27,197 nt of DNA from positions 1 through 27,197 of the forward strand of contig DATGEP010000175.1 in assembly GCA_035310125.1 (NCBI GenBank). Direction: 5' to 3'. Source of the stretch: DATGEP01 sp035310125 (GTDB lineage Bacteria; Chloroflexota; Ktedonobacteria; Ktedonobacterales; JADMIN01). Numbering within the stretch: position 1 is the first letter of the stretch; the number at the start of each line of letters is the position of its first letter. Of the stretch, positions 15,946-25,393 are shown one piece after another. The notes beneath the pieces were generated by a model. The model saw only the letters and a program-made list of their open reading frames with translations. It ran no database searches and was not told the origin of the DNA. Made by a program: the position numbers and the translations under genes.

Positions 15946-17577
15946 GTGGCACTACTTCAGACGCGCGAGCGCATTCCAACGATCCTCTCGCCCGCTGAGC
16001 GCATCGTCGCTCGCTGCCTCCCCTCATTTGGTGACATCCTCTTCATCTGTGTGCTGTTCGGCGTTGTCTTCGGACTCCAGGGGCGCGCCCTCGGCATAGA
16101 CGGCGATTCCGGCTGGAGCCTGCGCATCGGTCTCCAGACGCTCTCCTTCGGCCTCCCGCGCCACGAGCTCCTCCTCAGCACGACCGCGGGACAGCCGGTT
16201 GTCTATTGGGAGTGGCTTGCGCAGGTGCTCTACGCCCTCGCGTTTCGGATTGCCGGCCTCAATGGAGTTGTCGCGCTAGCTGGCGGCATCGTGGCGGGCA
16301 CAGGCGCCGGTCTCTATGCGGCGATGCGCCGCCGCAACGTGCCGCTGCTGCTGGCCCTGGCTCTCGCCATCGCCGGTATTGGCCTCACCTCTATCACCTG
16401 GACCGCCCGCGCCCAGCTCTTCTCCCTCCCACTCACCCTCTGGTGGTCGGAGAATCTATGGAGCTACTGGCGGACAGGCGACCCCCGCCGGCTTTGGTAC
16501 TGCCTGCCCGCGATGGCGCTCTGGGCCAACCTGCACGGCGGTTTCATCGCCGGCATCATCCTGCTGGGTACGACGGCAGCCGTCGCCTGGCTCTTTCCCG
16601 GCCATCGCGGCCAAGCCAACCCACGCCACCTCGTCTATGCGCTCGGCGGCACACTGCTCGCCACACTCATCACTCCGTGGGGATTCGCGTTGCCCGCGCA
16701 CATCCTCAGCTACATGCGCAATCCGCTCATCGCTCGCTATACGCAGGAATACCAGTCGCCCGATTTCCACTCGCTCGCCGGGCTGCTCTTCCTGGCCCTC
16801 GTCTTCCTGCTTGTCGCCTTGTGGCTCCGTTCCGCTGTCCATCCACCTCTCGCGCTGGCCCATGCCGCCGTGTGGACTGTCCTCGCCTGCGTGTCCGTAC
16901 GCTTCGTACCGCTCTGGGCGCTCATCGTTCTGCCGATCCTCGCCGCAGCCCTCGCCGCCAGCCCGCGGGCAGGAATGCCCGCGCCACCCCAAAATTATAC
17001 TGGTCCAGGTGTGGGCTTTCAGTCCGCGAGCCTCCCACGAGCGTTTATGCGCCCGCTGGCCTGGATTCGGCGTGTGGAAACATTCTCCAACCGGCTCGAA
17101 ACCGTGGATAATCAGGTGGGGCGCGGCATCTGGTCCGCGGTCGCCATTCTCGCCATTATCGTCTTGCTGGTGGGTGGCGGGCGGCTCCCCGGCGGCGCTC
17201 CCGTGCTGAACGCGCACTACGACGCCACCATCTTTCCGGTGCAGGCCGTCCAGCGCCTACAGACACAAGGGGTGCCTGCCGGACGCGGCTTCACTACCTA
17301 TGAGTGGGGGGGCTACCTCGATTTCGCGCTGCCGGGGTATCATGTATTCGTTGACAGTCGCTCGGACGCCTACAGTCAGCGACTGCTTCAGGATTACGCG
17401 ACGATTGTCAGCCTCGGAGCCGGCTGGCGCGATCTGCTGCGCGCGTACGATATCCGCTGGGCGCTGCTGCCCACCACCTCGTCACTGGCGCAGGTGCTTG
17501 CCCTCAGCTCCGGCTGGCGCTGTGTGGGCGCCGATTCCGTAGGTGTCGCGACGCTCTGTACACGAAGCGCACCCTGA
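15946..17577 (+). CDS. Large polytopic membrane protein, glycosyltransferase (GT-C)-like
   Basis: The 543-residue product has roughly ten hydrophobic segments and a soluble carboxyl end. After TM1, the loop DGDSGWSLRIG and the GQPVVYWEWLAQ segment follow the acidic-loop pattern of a family of bacterial membrane proteins related to GT-C glycosyltransferases. The carboxyl segment TTYEWGGYLDFALPGYHVFV with DSRSDAY and WALLP is also typical. The donor and acceptor are unknown, and enzymatic activity is inference. GTG 15946 is the first reasonable start, with AGGAG 10 nt upstream; it is weak, and the start is uncertain. Residues about 340-365 are encoded by a repeat-like palindrome block (16964-17035) and look like an insertion in a cytoplasmic linker. 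A lipoprotein gene follows after 158 nt. Confidence 0.72.
   Translation: MALLQTRERIPTILSPAERIVARCLPSFGDILFICVLFGVVFGLQGRALGIDGDSGWSLRIGLQTLSFGLPRHELLLSTTAGQPVVYWEWLAQVLYALAFRIAGLNGVVALAGGIVAGTGAGLYAAMRRRNVPLLLALALAIAGIGLTSITWTARAQLFSLPLTLWWSENLWSYWRTGDPRRLWYCLPAMALWANLHGGFIAGIILLGTTAAVAWLFPGHRGQANPRHLVYALGGTLLATLITPWGFALPAHILSYMRNPLIARYTQEYQSPDFHSLAGLLFLALVFLLVALWLRSAVHPPLALAHAAVWTVLACVSVRFVPLWALIVLPILAAALAASPRAGMPAPPQNYTGPGVGFQSASLPRAFMRPLAWIRRVETFSNRLETVDNQVGRGIWSAVAILAIIVLLVGGGRLPGGAPVLNAHYDATIFPVQAVQRLQTQGVPAGRGFTTYEWGGYLDFALPGYHVFVDSRSDAYSQRLLQDYATIVSLGAGWRDLLRAYDIRWALLPTTSSLAQVLALSSGWRCVGADSVGVATLCTRSAP
16964..16983. repeat. REP-like palindrome inside a coding sequence
   Basis: CGCGGGCA (16964-16971) pairs with TGCCCGCG (16976-16983) around a GGAA loop. 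The same design, with a compensating C/G swap, lies in the intergenic element at 23737-23754, and in both cases CCACC follows within a few bases. This supports a dispersed palindromic repeat family rather than chance. Confidence 0.65.
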
Positions 17578-17735
17578 GAGTCGCCGCCGCACACGTAACT
17601 CTGGCGCGGCTCGTGCGTCTATGGGTTGTAAGCGCTGCTTCTATCCAACACCCTGCGCCTACGACGAGAGGGACAGGAGTGAGGGCGCGGCGATGTCAGG
17701 CGACTGTCATATACATTCACCAGCAGGAGGATAAC

Positions 17736-19124
17736 ATGCCAAAGCGAGAGCACTCGCAAGGACGACTCGCGCACGTGGTTGGAGTGCTGGCGCTGAGTTT
17801 TGTTCTGCTGGGACTGCTTGCCGGCTGCTCATCCGGTGGTGGCGGCTCAGGCTCATCGAAGCTCTCGCTGGGTCTCGCTGGCTCGACCGCCGATCATCCC
17901 GCGCAGCCGCCGACCCTCAACGGCGGACCAAACGGAACGCTTGCGTTTGTCTACGACAATCAGATCTGGCTCAGCAAGTCCGGCCAGAGTGGCGCCACGC
18001 AGCTCACGCATCTGGTGCTCTCGAACGGCGCCAACATCGCGTGGGGTCCGCTGGCCTGGTCGAAGAGCGGCCAGTATATTGCCTTTGCGCTGGTGCAAAA
18101 TCTCACGCCCACCGCGCCCGGTGGCACATCCGGTCCCATTTATTACGTGGATACAAAGAGCGGTCTGGTCTACAATACCGGCGCGACGGGCAGCATCTAC
18201 GGCCACAGTTACGCCTGGTTCGGTGACTCCATGATCTTCTATGGCACCGGCGGCGGCATCCTGATGTTTGGTCCAGTGAATGTTGCTGGCGCGGACCCCC
18301 GCACCTGGCAGGCGCTCAGCCAGATCCATAATCCCAGCTACGATGGTGTCACGTATGAGGGCAGCGGTGTCACCTACGACGACATCGCCATCGGTAAGGG
18401 CAACGGCGACCTCTTCTATTCACGCATCGTGCTGTCGTCGCCTGGCTCGTCCGGATCTGTGGGGAATGCCGAAGTCATGCAGACGGGGCTGCCTAGTCTC
18501 GACCAGTTCACCAAGGTTGCGCAGCTAGACCAGCAGAATAACACCAACGACCTACCAGGCTGGATCGCGCAGAACATCGCGCTTACGCAAGGCGCACAGG
18601 TGGCCGACCTTGGCTCCGCGTATATGGACGCAGCCGGCGACATCGTCACTGGCGCCTGGAACATTAGCCCAGACGAGAGTAAGCTGGTGGCCCAGCATAT
18701 CAACGGTGTGGACACCAAGGGCAGCGCCGTCTCCAGTAGCATCTGCAAGTCAGATTATCAAGGCTACATCGGCGGCTATGGCTACTGCGCTCCGATTCTC
18801 GGCGACGCCGGCAAGGCGCCGCTCTCGGCCCACCTGGAGATCGGCGTCTCGCCGGGCGGCCGCCGCGTGGCCTACACCAATGGCACGCTGTACATCGCGA
18901 ACACGGACGGCCACAGCGAGTCGAAGCTCGCCAACGCAGGTTGGACGGTGCCGCCGGCCTGGGCTGACGACAAGACCGTCACGGTTACGCAGCTCGCCAG
19001 CAGCAATACCGACGCCAACGGCGTCATCCACAACGCCACCAACATCCTGACCTTTAGCGACGGCTCTTCCGGCGCGACATTCATCTCTGGCGGCCAGAAC
19101 CCGTCGTGGTACTATGGCGGCTGA
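17736..19124 (+). CDS. Lipoprotein with TolB-like beta-propeller repeats
   Basis: The 462-residue product begins with a basic start, a hydrophobic helix and the lipobox LLAGC (Cys31), followed by a Gly/Ser-rich spacer, so it is an exported lipoprotein. The body has repeated blade-like segments with the TolB/WD40-like (PD40) pattern: GTLAFVYDNQIWLSKSG, WSKSGQYIAFALV and SPGGRRVAYTNGTLYIANTDG, each a W/SPDG-like turn with I-x-x-strand. The number of blades cannot be set by eye. Such proteins often bind other proteins or polymers at the cell surface. AGGAGG lies 5 nt before ATG 17736. A small winged-helix-like gene follows after 38 nt, probably in the same transcript. The function is unknown. 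Confidence 0.7.
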   Translation: MPKREHSQGRLAHVVGVLALSFVLLGLLAGCSSGGGGSGSSKLSLGLAGSTADHPAQPPTLNGGPNGTLAFVYDNQIWLSKSGQSGATQLTHLVLSNGANIAWGPLAWSKSGQYIAFALVQNLTPTAPGGTSGPIYYVDTKSGLVYNTGATGSIYGHSYAWFGDSMIFYGTGGGILMFGPVNVAGADPRTWQALSQIHNPSYDGVTYEGSGVTYDDIAIGKGNGDLFYSRIVLSSPGSSGSVGNAEVMQTGLPSLDQFTKVAQLDQQNNTNDLPGWIAQNIALTQGAQVADLGSAYMDAAGDIVTGAWNISPDESKLVAQHINGVDTKGSAVSSSICKSDYQGYIGGYGYCAPILGDAGKAPLSAHLEIGVSPGGRRVAYTNGTLYIANTDGHSESKLANAGWTVPPAWADDKTVTVTQLASSNTDANGVIHNATNILTFSDGSSGATFISGGQNPSWYYGG

Positions 19125-19162
19125 CGAAGCGAAGCCAGGATGCAATCTGGAGGGAGCGTGCC

Positions 19163-19405
19163 ATGCGGGCGATTGACGACGACACCGAGGCCAAAGTCGC
19201 CGTGGTGCGCAAGCTGCTGGAGTGGGGATCGCTGCCCGAAAGCGACCTCAGCCGCATGCTACGCCGGTACTTCCTCGTCAGCGACGACTTCCGCGATATG
19301 GCGGAGGAAGGGCTGATAGACATGGAGTTCGCCGGTGACGAATACGTCCTCACGCCGACAACGCTAGGGCGCCTCTTTCTGGAGCAAGAGACGCTGAACG
19401 GATAA
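19163..19405 (+). CDS. Small winged-helix-like protein
   Basis: The 80-residue acidic product reads as a helix-turn-helix with a wing: VAVVRKLLEWGSLPESDLSR, then MAEEGLIDMEFAGDEYVLT and a final TTLGRLFLEQE helix. The EEGLI-strand-turn-strand ending in YVLTPTTLG is the usual winged-helix layout of small transcription regulators and DNA-binding domains. GGAGGGAG lies 6 nt before ATG 19163, a strong site. It follows the lipoprotein gene closely, so it may form part of that transcript and control it, but no target is evident. Winged helices are also used for protein binding. Recognition is by fold pattern only. Confidence 0.65.
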   Translation: MRAIDDDTEAKVAVVRKLLEWGSLPESDLSRMLRRYFLVSDDFRDMAEEGLIDMEFAGDEYVLTPTTLGRLFLEQETLNG

Positions 19406-19435
19406 CGATTTTCCCCGATTGCTGGGTCATGATAC

Positions 19436-19469
19436 GAGAGACGGTCAGGTTGCGGCCTGGCCGTCTCTC
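19436..19469. terminator. Probable bidirectional terminator
   Basis: GAGAGACGGTCAGG (19436-19449) pairs with CCTGGCCGTCTCTC (19456-19469) over 14 bases with one G-T wobble and a 6-base loop. It lies between the convergent winged-helix and NtrC-type genes. The T-run is weak (ATATTCC on the plus side). Confidence 0.7.
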
Positions 19470-19480
19470 ATATTCCGCGC

Positions 19481-20956
<1,476 letters not shown>

Positions 20957-21318
20957 GGTGTGCTACTCTACTTTCCTCTCCATCGGCATTACTTACTGTA
21001 TGAAGCTGGGAACACCGGCATTGATCGCCGTAGCAAATCCTCCGCCCGACATCGTAGGCGTCGTGAACACTGTCAGTATATGATTCATGCGCACTTTCTG
21101 GGAAGCCAAAGCTACTGCGCGCTGACCTCGTCGTGTCAGCTGCACTGCAAGGTGTACACATTGTGGCATATGCGCGCAATGCGCGAATGAGCCGGTGAGC
21201 ACGCGGCGCGCCGTGGCTTTGCCAACTCGCCGATGTATCTTCTGCCCGCTGGAGAATACGGGAGTCGCGACCAGCCTCGTGCTTGGGCGCGGGCTCCCCA
21301 TCCGGTCAATCATCGCCG
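20957..21318. other. Intergenic region, no gene seen
   Basis: About 360 bases separate the NtrC-type gene from the DUF4177-like gene. The open frames here have no ribosome site or recognisable motif. The only motif of note is TGTGGCATATGC at 21162-21173, whose TGTGGCAT part also occurs twice in tandem at 23593-23610 before the second kinase gene. Confidence 0.4.
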
Positions 21319-21567
21319 CTAGATGGACGCCGCTGGCGGCGTGTCGTCTCGCGCTTGTGCTTGCGCTCCGCGCTTGAACACATAATACGCCGATTGCGGA
21401 CTCAAGGGCTGAATACTCGCGAGCTCCCAGCCATCGTGGCCGAGCGAGTCTAGAAAGCGCCGTACGAATGTCGTACGCCGCTCCTCGCCGATCAACGTTT
21501 CATGTCCTTCGACCGAGATACGGCCCCTGTAGTCTACGTAAGCTACCCGGTATTCCCAGTTCGACAT
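21319..21567 (-). CDS. Small DUF4177-like protein
   Basis: The 82-residue product has the DUF4177 layout: an initial WEYRVAYVDYRG strand, a central charged helix ERRTTFVRRFLDSLG, the hallmark GHDGWELASIQPL, and a last strand AYYVFKR. A 15-residue tail follows. DUF4177 proteins are small and of unknown function. AGGAGG lies 9 nt before ATG 21567, a good site. It sits between a receiver gene (100 nt upstream) and the NtrC-type gene (362 nt downstream) on the same strand, so it may belong to the signalling cluster, but co-occurrence in one window is weak evidence for a shared role. Confidence 0.75.
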   Translation of the reverse strand: MSNWEYRVAYVDYRGRISVEGHETLIGEERRTTFVRRFLDSLGHDGWELASIQPLSPQSAYYVFKRGAQAQARDDTPPAASI

Positions 21568-21666
21568 AGCCTTTTACCTCCTAACTGGTCGCGCGCCGTC
21601 ACCGACACCAGGGAGTGCGCCAGCGCTCCGTGCGTATTGCATATACGTTTGAGGCGGGGGCCAGAG

Positions 21667-22065
21667 TTACCAGACGAGCGGACTGACGCTACTGGGCATG
21701 TTATTGGACGTAGCCATTAGCAGGCGTTCCACGAGTTTCGTAAGGTCGTCAAGATCGAACGGTTTGCTCAGGAACGCCTGGATGGGCAGAGTGGCTACGG
21801 CGGCCATGTTTACTGATGCGCTCATGACGACGATGGGTACTGCCTCGCCGTAGCGCTCACGCAGTCGCAGCACAAACTCCTGGCCATTCATTGCCGGCAT
21901 GAGCAGATCGGTGATGACCAGTGCGGGCGGCGAAGCCAGGCAATATTCCAACGCACGGTTGGGATTGACGAACGGAACCGGATTATACCCTTCGCTGTCC
22001 AACGCTTCTGTAAGAATATGAAGAATATCTGCCTCATCATCCAAAAGTACGATCTGACGGCCCAT
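21667..22065 (-). CDS. Single-domain response regulator (receiver)
   Basis: The 132-residue protein is a lone CheY-type receiver with no output domain. All phosphorylation residues are present: LLDDE at the start (Asp9, Asp10), phospho-acceptor Asp53 in ITDLLMPAMNG, Ser near residue 82 in VVMSAS, and Lys in FLSKPFD. Its start codon overlaps the end of the upstream kinase gene by 29 nt in another frame, so the two are translationally coupled; GGGGAG lies 4 nt before ATG 22065. It probably works as a phosphate carrier or protein-binding switch. Because the overlapping kinase looks unable to bind ATP, the phosphate may come from another kinase such as the nearby receiver-kinase fusion. Confidence 0.93.
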   Translation of the reverse strand: MGRQIVLLDDEADILHILTEALDSEGYNPVPFVNPNRALEYCLASPPALVITDLLMPAMNGQEFVLRLRERYGEAVPIVVMSASVNMAAVATLPIQAFLSKPFDLDDLTKLVERLLMATSNNMPSSVSPLVW

Positions 22066-23458
22066 GTAGCTCCCCTGTCTGTGCGGAATCGGGATACATT
22101 TCGAGTATCGGTAATGTCAGCATGATCTCGTTGCCCCCGGCATCGTCAGGCTGAAGATGCAAGGAGCCGCCATGCTGGCCGAGGATCGCCGCGCTCAGAG
22201 CGAGCCGGAAATCGCGTGGAGTCGCAGCAGAGGCCGTGCCAAAAATCGTGTTCGTCATGTGGTGAGCTGGCGCCACCAGCTCCCGTGCTTGCGCATACTC
22301 AACGGCGATACTGGCAACACGCTCGCCGCCTTTCACTGCTTCAGATATCCGGACCCGTATGTCGCGTTCCTGCCCGTCGCCGCGCAGCACATAGTAAATC
22401 AGCTCGTGGAGCGTCTGCTCAATCCGCATCGCATCGCACATCACCCACACCGCCGCGGGTGCGTCAATGGCGATCTTGCGAGATACCTCCACTTCGAGGC
22501 GCCGCGCGACCAGAGAGATCAATGAAACCAGATCCACCCGCGTGCGAACGAGCACGAGACTGCCGCCGTCACTCTGCGCCGCATCCAGCATGTCACGCAG
22601 CAGATATTCGATGCGCTTCACTTGCGTTTGGAGGGCGGGAAGGTGACGCTCGCAGTCATCCAACAGGCGGGCAAGTATACCGTGCTTCGCCGTCGTCGCC
22701 GCGCGAGTCGCGCGCACATACCGGCTCAATAGCTGCGTGTGTCCCTGAATGCAGGTCAGCGGCGTCTTCACCTCATGCGCGACCTGTCCAAGAAAAGCGC
22801 TCCAACGTTCTCCTTCATCCGGCATGAGCGCTGCGTGCCCCTCATTCGGTTCAACCGCATCAGCGCCACGCGCGTGGTGGAGCAGCACCTGCTGGCCCAG
22901 TGCGATGCAGAGGATGCGCAGCAACGCGTGCGCCTCTTCCGGCGAGCGCGCGTCTTCGGGGGATGTCCAGGCTCGCAATAGACCCAGCCGCTCGCCGCTC
23001 GCCTCGATGGGTAGCTCCAGGATTGTGACGGCGGCCACCGGACGGCGCGGCAACAACCAGAGAGTACGATGCGCACACATCCTCGACACTGGCGTCTCCT
23101 GCGGCGCATCCGTAGATGATGCTGACTGCGAGTCCACCGCGATGTGCGGCGTAAACAGTGTGATGGCGACTCGTGCCAGGTGGAGTATCGGCGGCAGATC
23201 CGCCGCGAGCAATTGGAGTGCATCGTCAAGCCCAGGCGCGCCGGTCAATCGTTCGAGCAGGGCGGCTAGCTTGCGGGTGGCGGCTTCATCGGTGGTGGCT
23301 CTGGCATTTCGATTTCGTAGCGCCGGGCCGCGTGCATGCGAGTCAGCGGTTGGCCGGCGACCAGGTACGTAGGGCTGAAGTAGAGACGATGTGCCGGCGA
23401 TTCGAGAGATGAATCCAGGTCTTCGTTCATATTCTTCCCGTATAGGTTGTCTCATCAT
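22037..23458 (-). CDS. Histidine kinase with degenerate ATP-binding domain
   Basis: The 473-residue protein has a GAF-like sensory stretch (about 60-200), a normal dimerisation/phospho-accepting domain with His228 in VAHEVKTPLTCIQGH, and a C-terminal HATPase-shaped domain (about 335-450) without working motifs. In the N-box D-x-x-R-x-x-Q is kept (342-348), but the Mg-binding Asn positions are Glu352 and Tyr356. The G1 box D-x-G-x-G is EYAQAR (387-392), and the G2 glycines are replaced (DFRLAL, 416-421). It is likely a pseudokinase or phosphatase-type regulator that keeps an acceptor His. No signal peptide is seen, so it is probably cytoplasmic. GGAGG lies 9 nt before ATG 23458. Its end overlaps the next receiver gene by 29 nt. 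Confidence 0.85.
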   Translation of the reverse strand: MMRQPIREEYERRPGFISRIAGTSSLLQPYVPGRRPTADSHARGPALRNRNARATTDEAATRKLAALLERLTGAPGLDDALQLLAADLPPILHLARVAITLFTPHIAVDSQSASSTDAPQETPVSRMCAHRTLWLLPRRPVAAVTILELPIEASGERLGLLRAWTSPEDARSPEEAHALLRILCIALGQQVLLHHARGADAVEPNEGHAALMPDEGERWSAFLGQVAHEVKTPLTCIQGHTQLLSRYVRATRAATTAKHGILARLLDDCERHLPALQTQVKRIEYLLRDMLDAAQSDGGSLVLVRTRVDLVSLISLVARRLEVEVSRKIAIDAPAAVWVMCDAMRIEQTLHELIYYVLRGDGQERDIRVRISEAVKGGERVASIAVEYAQARELVAPAHHMTNTIFGTASAATPRDFRLALSAAILGQHGGSLHLQPDDAGGNEIMLTLPILEMYPDSAQTGELHGPSDRTFG

Positions 23459-23681
23459 CTCTGCGATCCTCCGCAGTGGCTGCGTGCGTCCCTCGATAGC
23501 ACTGCGCCGCGCACGTGGCCTATTGGAAGCAAGTCACATGCCAACCGATGGGGTACAAGCATACCGCAGGCTCGGTATGGTGGGAGCGCAGATGTGGCAT
23601 GTGTGGCATGGGCGCCCCATTCTGGTGACGGCTTTGCTCGGTGAGGACAAGTCGGGAGGCCAGGGCGCGCAAGACGGATTC

Positions 23682-23798
23682 TTACTGATGTCGCGATTAA
23701 TTTCTCACGGTGGGGCGGTCAAGAATGCCCGCACCGGCCGGCAGGAATGCCGGCCCCACCAGCTCGGCTGGTTCAATTCCTCGCGCCGACATCAGTAA
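23682..23798. mobile_element. MITE-like 117-bp inverted-repeat element
   Basis: The element is bounded by perfect 12-bp terminal inverted repeats, TTACTGATGTCG (23682-23693) and CGACATCAGTAA (23787-23798). Inside, GGTGGGGC (23709-23716) pairs with GCCCCACC (23753-23760), and a nested REP-like palindrome GCCGGCA (23737-23743) / TGCCGGC (23748-23754) forms the centre. No coding capacity and no clear target-site duplication are seen. It lies 18 nt beyond the stop of the receiver-kinase gene, so it could also end that transcript. Confidence 0.65.
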
Positions 23799-23816
23799 AG
23801 GAAGGGAGCCGCACGC

Positions 23817-25103
23817 TCACTCAGATGGCGCCTCGTCTCGCGGGGCGGCGAGGGGCAGCGTTATCGTGAAGATGGCGCCGCGCGCGCGCTCCGTGCCACT
23901 GCCATTGCTCACGGTCAGATTGCCTCCGTGCGCCTCCACGATTCCGCGCGTGATATACAGACCCAGGCCGCTCCCCGCCACTTCTGTACGCTTCTCCAGC
24001 CGCGTAAACGCCTCGAAAATGCGGGCCATTTCCGTCTCAGGGATTCCAGCGCCGTAATCGCGCACACGAACATGGGCAGACGTGCCATCACCCCAGACGC
24101 TTACCTCGATGGCGCCGTCTTCCGCCGAATATTTCGCCGCGTTGTCAATCAAGTTGCGCACCGCCTGCTCTACACGGTCCCGGTCCACCTCCGCGAAGAG
24201 CGGCCCCGCTGGCCGGTCCAGTGTCACGCGCCGGTTGTGGATTGTCGCGCGAAAGGTATCCACCACCGTCTCGACGGCCAGGGCAACGTCTTCCTGCTGG
24301 CGTCGCAGCGTGAAATGCCCAGTGCTCAGGCGCGTCGCCGTCTGGAGGTCGTCAATCAGCCGGTTCAGCCGAAATGCATTCTCGACGATGATGTCCGCGT
24401 AATGCTCCAGGGATTCACGCGGCAGACCGGGGCGCTTGGCGAGCTGCGCGAAATTGATGATGGGATTGAGCGGTCCGCGCATCTCATGCGCTACCATCGC
24501 GACGAAGCGATCATGCTCCTCCTGCGCGAGATGTAGCTGATGGTTGGCGCCGTCCAACGCCGCCACCTGTCGTTGCAGCTCAGCCGTCGCCTCGTCTACC
24601 TGCTGCTGTAAGCGTGCGGTGAAGGTGCGCTCGCTCGCGTGTGCCGCTTCGAGATCGCGGACCCGCGCCGCCAGCTCGCGCTCCAGTCGCCGGTGCTCCA
24701 GCCCGCGTGCCACCGTCAGCCGCAGCTCATCCACATCCACCGGCTTGAGCAGATAATCATACGCGCCCGCTCGTAAGGCGCGCAGGGCTGACTCGAAGGT
24801 GGCGAAGCGCGCCAGCACGATGACCAGCGCCGCTGGGGCCAGCGAACGCAGGTGCGCCAGCGTATTTTCGCCTGCTCCGTCCTCTGGACGCAGCTCAGCG
24901 AGCAGCAGATCAAATGATGAATCGCGCAGCAGCGCGACCGCTTCAGACAGCGTGAATACCGTCGTTACCGCATAGCCTTCGTGCCGCAACACCGCGCTTA
25001 CCGTGCGTGCCAGGCTCTCATCCGCATCCACCACCAGAATATGCCCACCACGCAGGATCGGCTCGTCCATCGCGACAACCGGCGCCTCGATCCGAGCTGG
25101 CAT
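23817..25103 (-). CDS. Receiver-histidine kinase fusion with degenerate receiver
   Basis: The 428-residue soluble protein has an N-terminal receiver (about 20-135), a coiled coil (about 136-200) and a kinase core. The receiver is a pseudo-receiver: the phospho-acceptor Asp is Glu70 (LLLAELRPEDG), the second acidic-pocket Asp is Ala27 (VDADE) and the switch Thr is Ala98, while Lys120 is kept. The kinase core is intact: His206 in VAHEMRGPL, N-box VRNLIDNAAKYS with Asn321, G1 DYGAG (349-353) and G2 GSGLGLYI (377-384). Glu often mimics phospho-Asp, so the receiver may be locked. ATG 25103 is chosen because GGAGGAG lies 5 nt upstream; the longer frame to 25592 has no homology. It is the first gene of the minus-strand signalling cluster. 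Confidence 0.92.
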   Translation of the reverse strand: MPARIEAPVVAMDEPILRGGHILVVDADESLARTVSAVLRHEGYAVTTVFTLSEAVALLRDSSFDLLLAELRPEDGAGENTLAHLRSLAPAALVIVLARFATFESALRALRAGAYDYLLKPVDVDELRLTVARGLEHRRLERELAARVRDLEAAHASERTFTARLQQQVDEATAELQRQVAALDGANHQLHLAQEEHDRFVAMVAHEMRGPLNPIINFAQLAKRPGLPRESLEHYADIIVENAFRLNRLIDDLQTATRLSTGHFTLRRQQEDVALAVETVVDTFRATIHNRRVTLDRPAGPLFAEVDRDRVEQAVRNLIDNAAKYSAEDGAIEVSVWGDGTSAHVRVRDYGAGIPETEMARIFEAFTRLEKRTEVAGSGLGLYITRGIVEAHGGNLTVSNGSGTERARGAIFTITLPLAAPRDEAPSE

Positions 25104-25393
25104 AGTGTCTCCTCCAGACAGGTGGGCGCAACGCGGCTCCGTCCGCGAAAAGTGCACGTGCGCCCTCTGGCTCCCCCCGCGCAGGTACGAGTGGCGGCTG
25201 CGCACTCGGCAGTATATCATTGGGCAGTGCGCGCGGTGCGCACCGTCCCCCAAATGCCCCATCGAGGCTGCCGCGCTCGTCTTTCGCGTAGAGCGGCATG
25301 CTCCTCGTGTGCGCGTCGTATACTGGTAGTCCTGTGGCCCCGCGTGCGTTGTGGAGCTAACTCGTGGGAAGCGTTGAACGAAAGGAGCGGGCG
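25104..25393. other. Divergent intergenic region between kinase and deaminase
   Basis: No gene is seen. TATACT at 25319-25324 is a possible -10 for the deaminase on the plus strand; no -35 match is evident. The minus-strand promoter of the signalling cluster should also lie here. Confidence 0.35.

Noticed and set aside
20993..21313. 106-codon minus-strand frame in the gap before the DUF4177-like gene
   Set aside because: Its translation has no domain or hydrophobic pattern, and no ribosome site lies before the start.
23593..23610. Tandem TGTGGCATG read as a sigma-54 -24/-12 promoter
   Set aside because: The GG and GC pairs are 8 bases apart rather than 10, and the plus-strand orientation does not face a gene.
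23682..23798. tRNA-like 3' end (GGTTCAATTCC) at the right side of the inverted-repeat element
   Set aside because: The bases around TTCAATT do not pair into a T-stem beyond two pairs, and no acceptor, D or anticodon arm is present.
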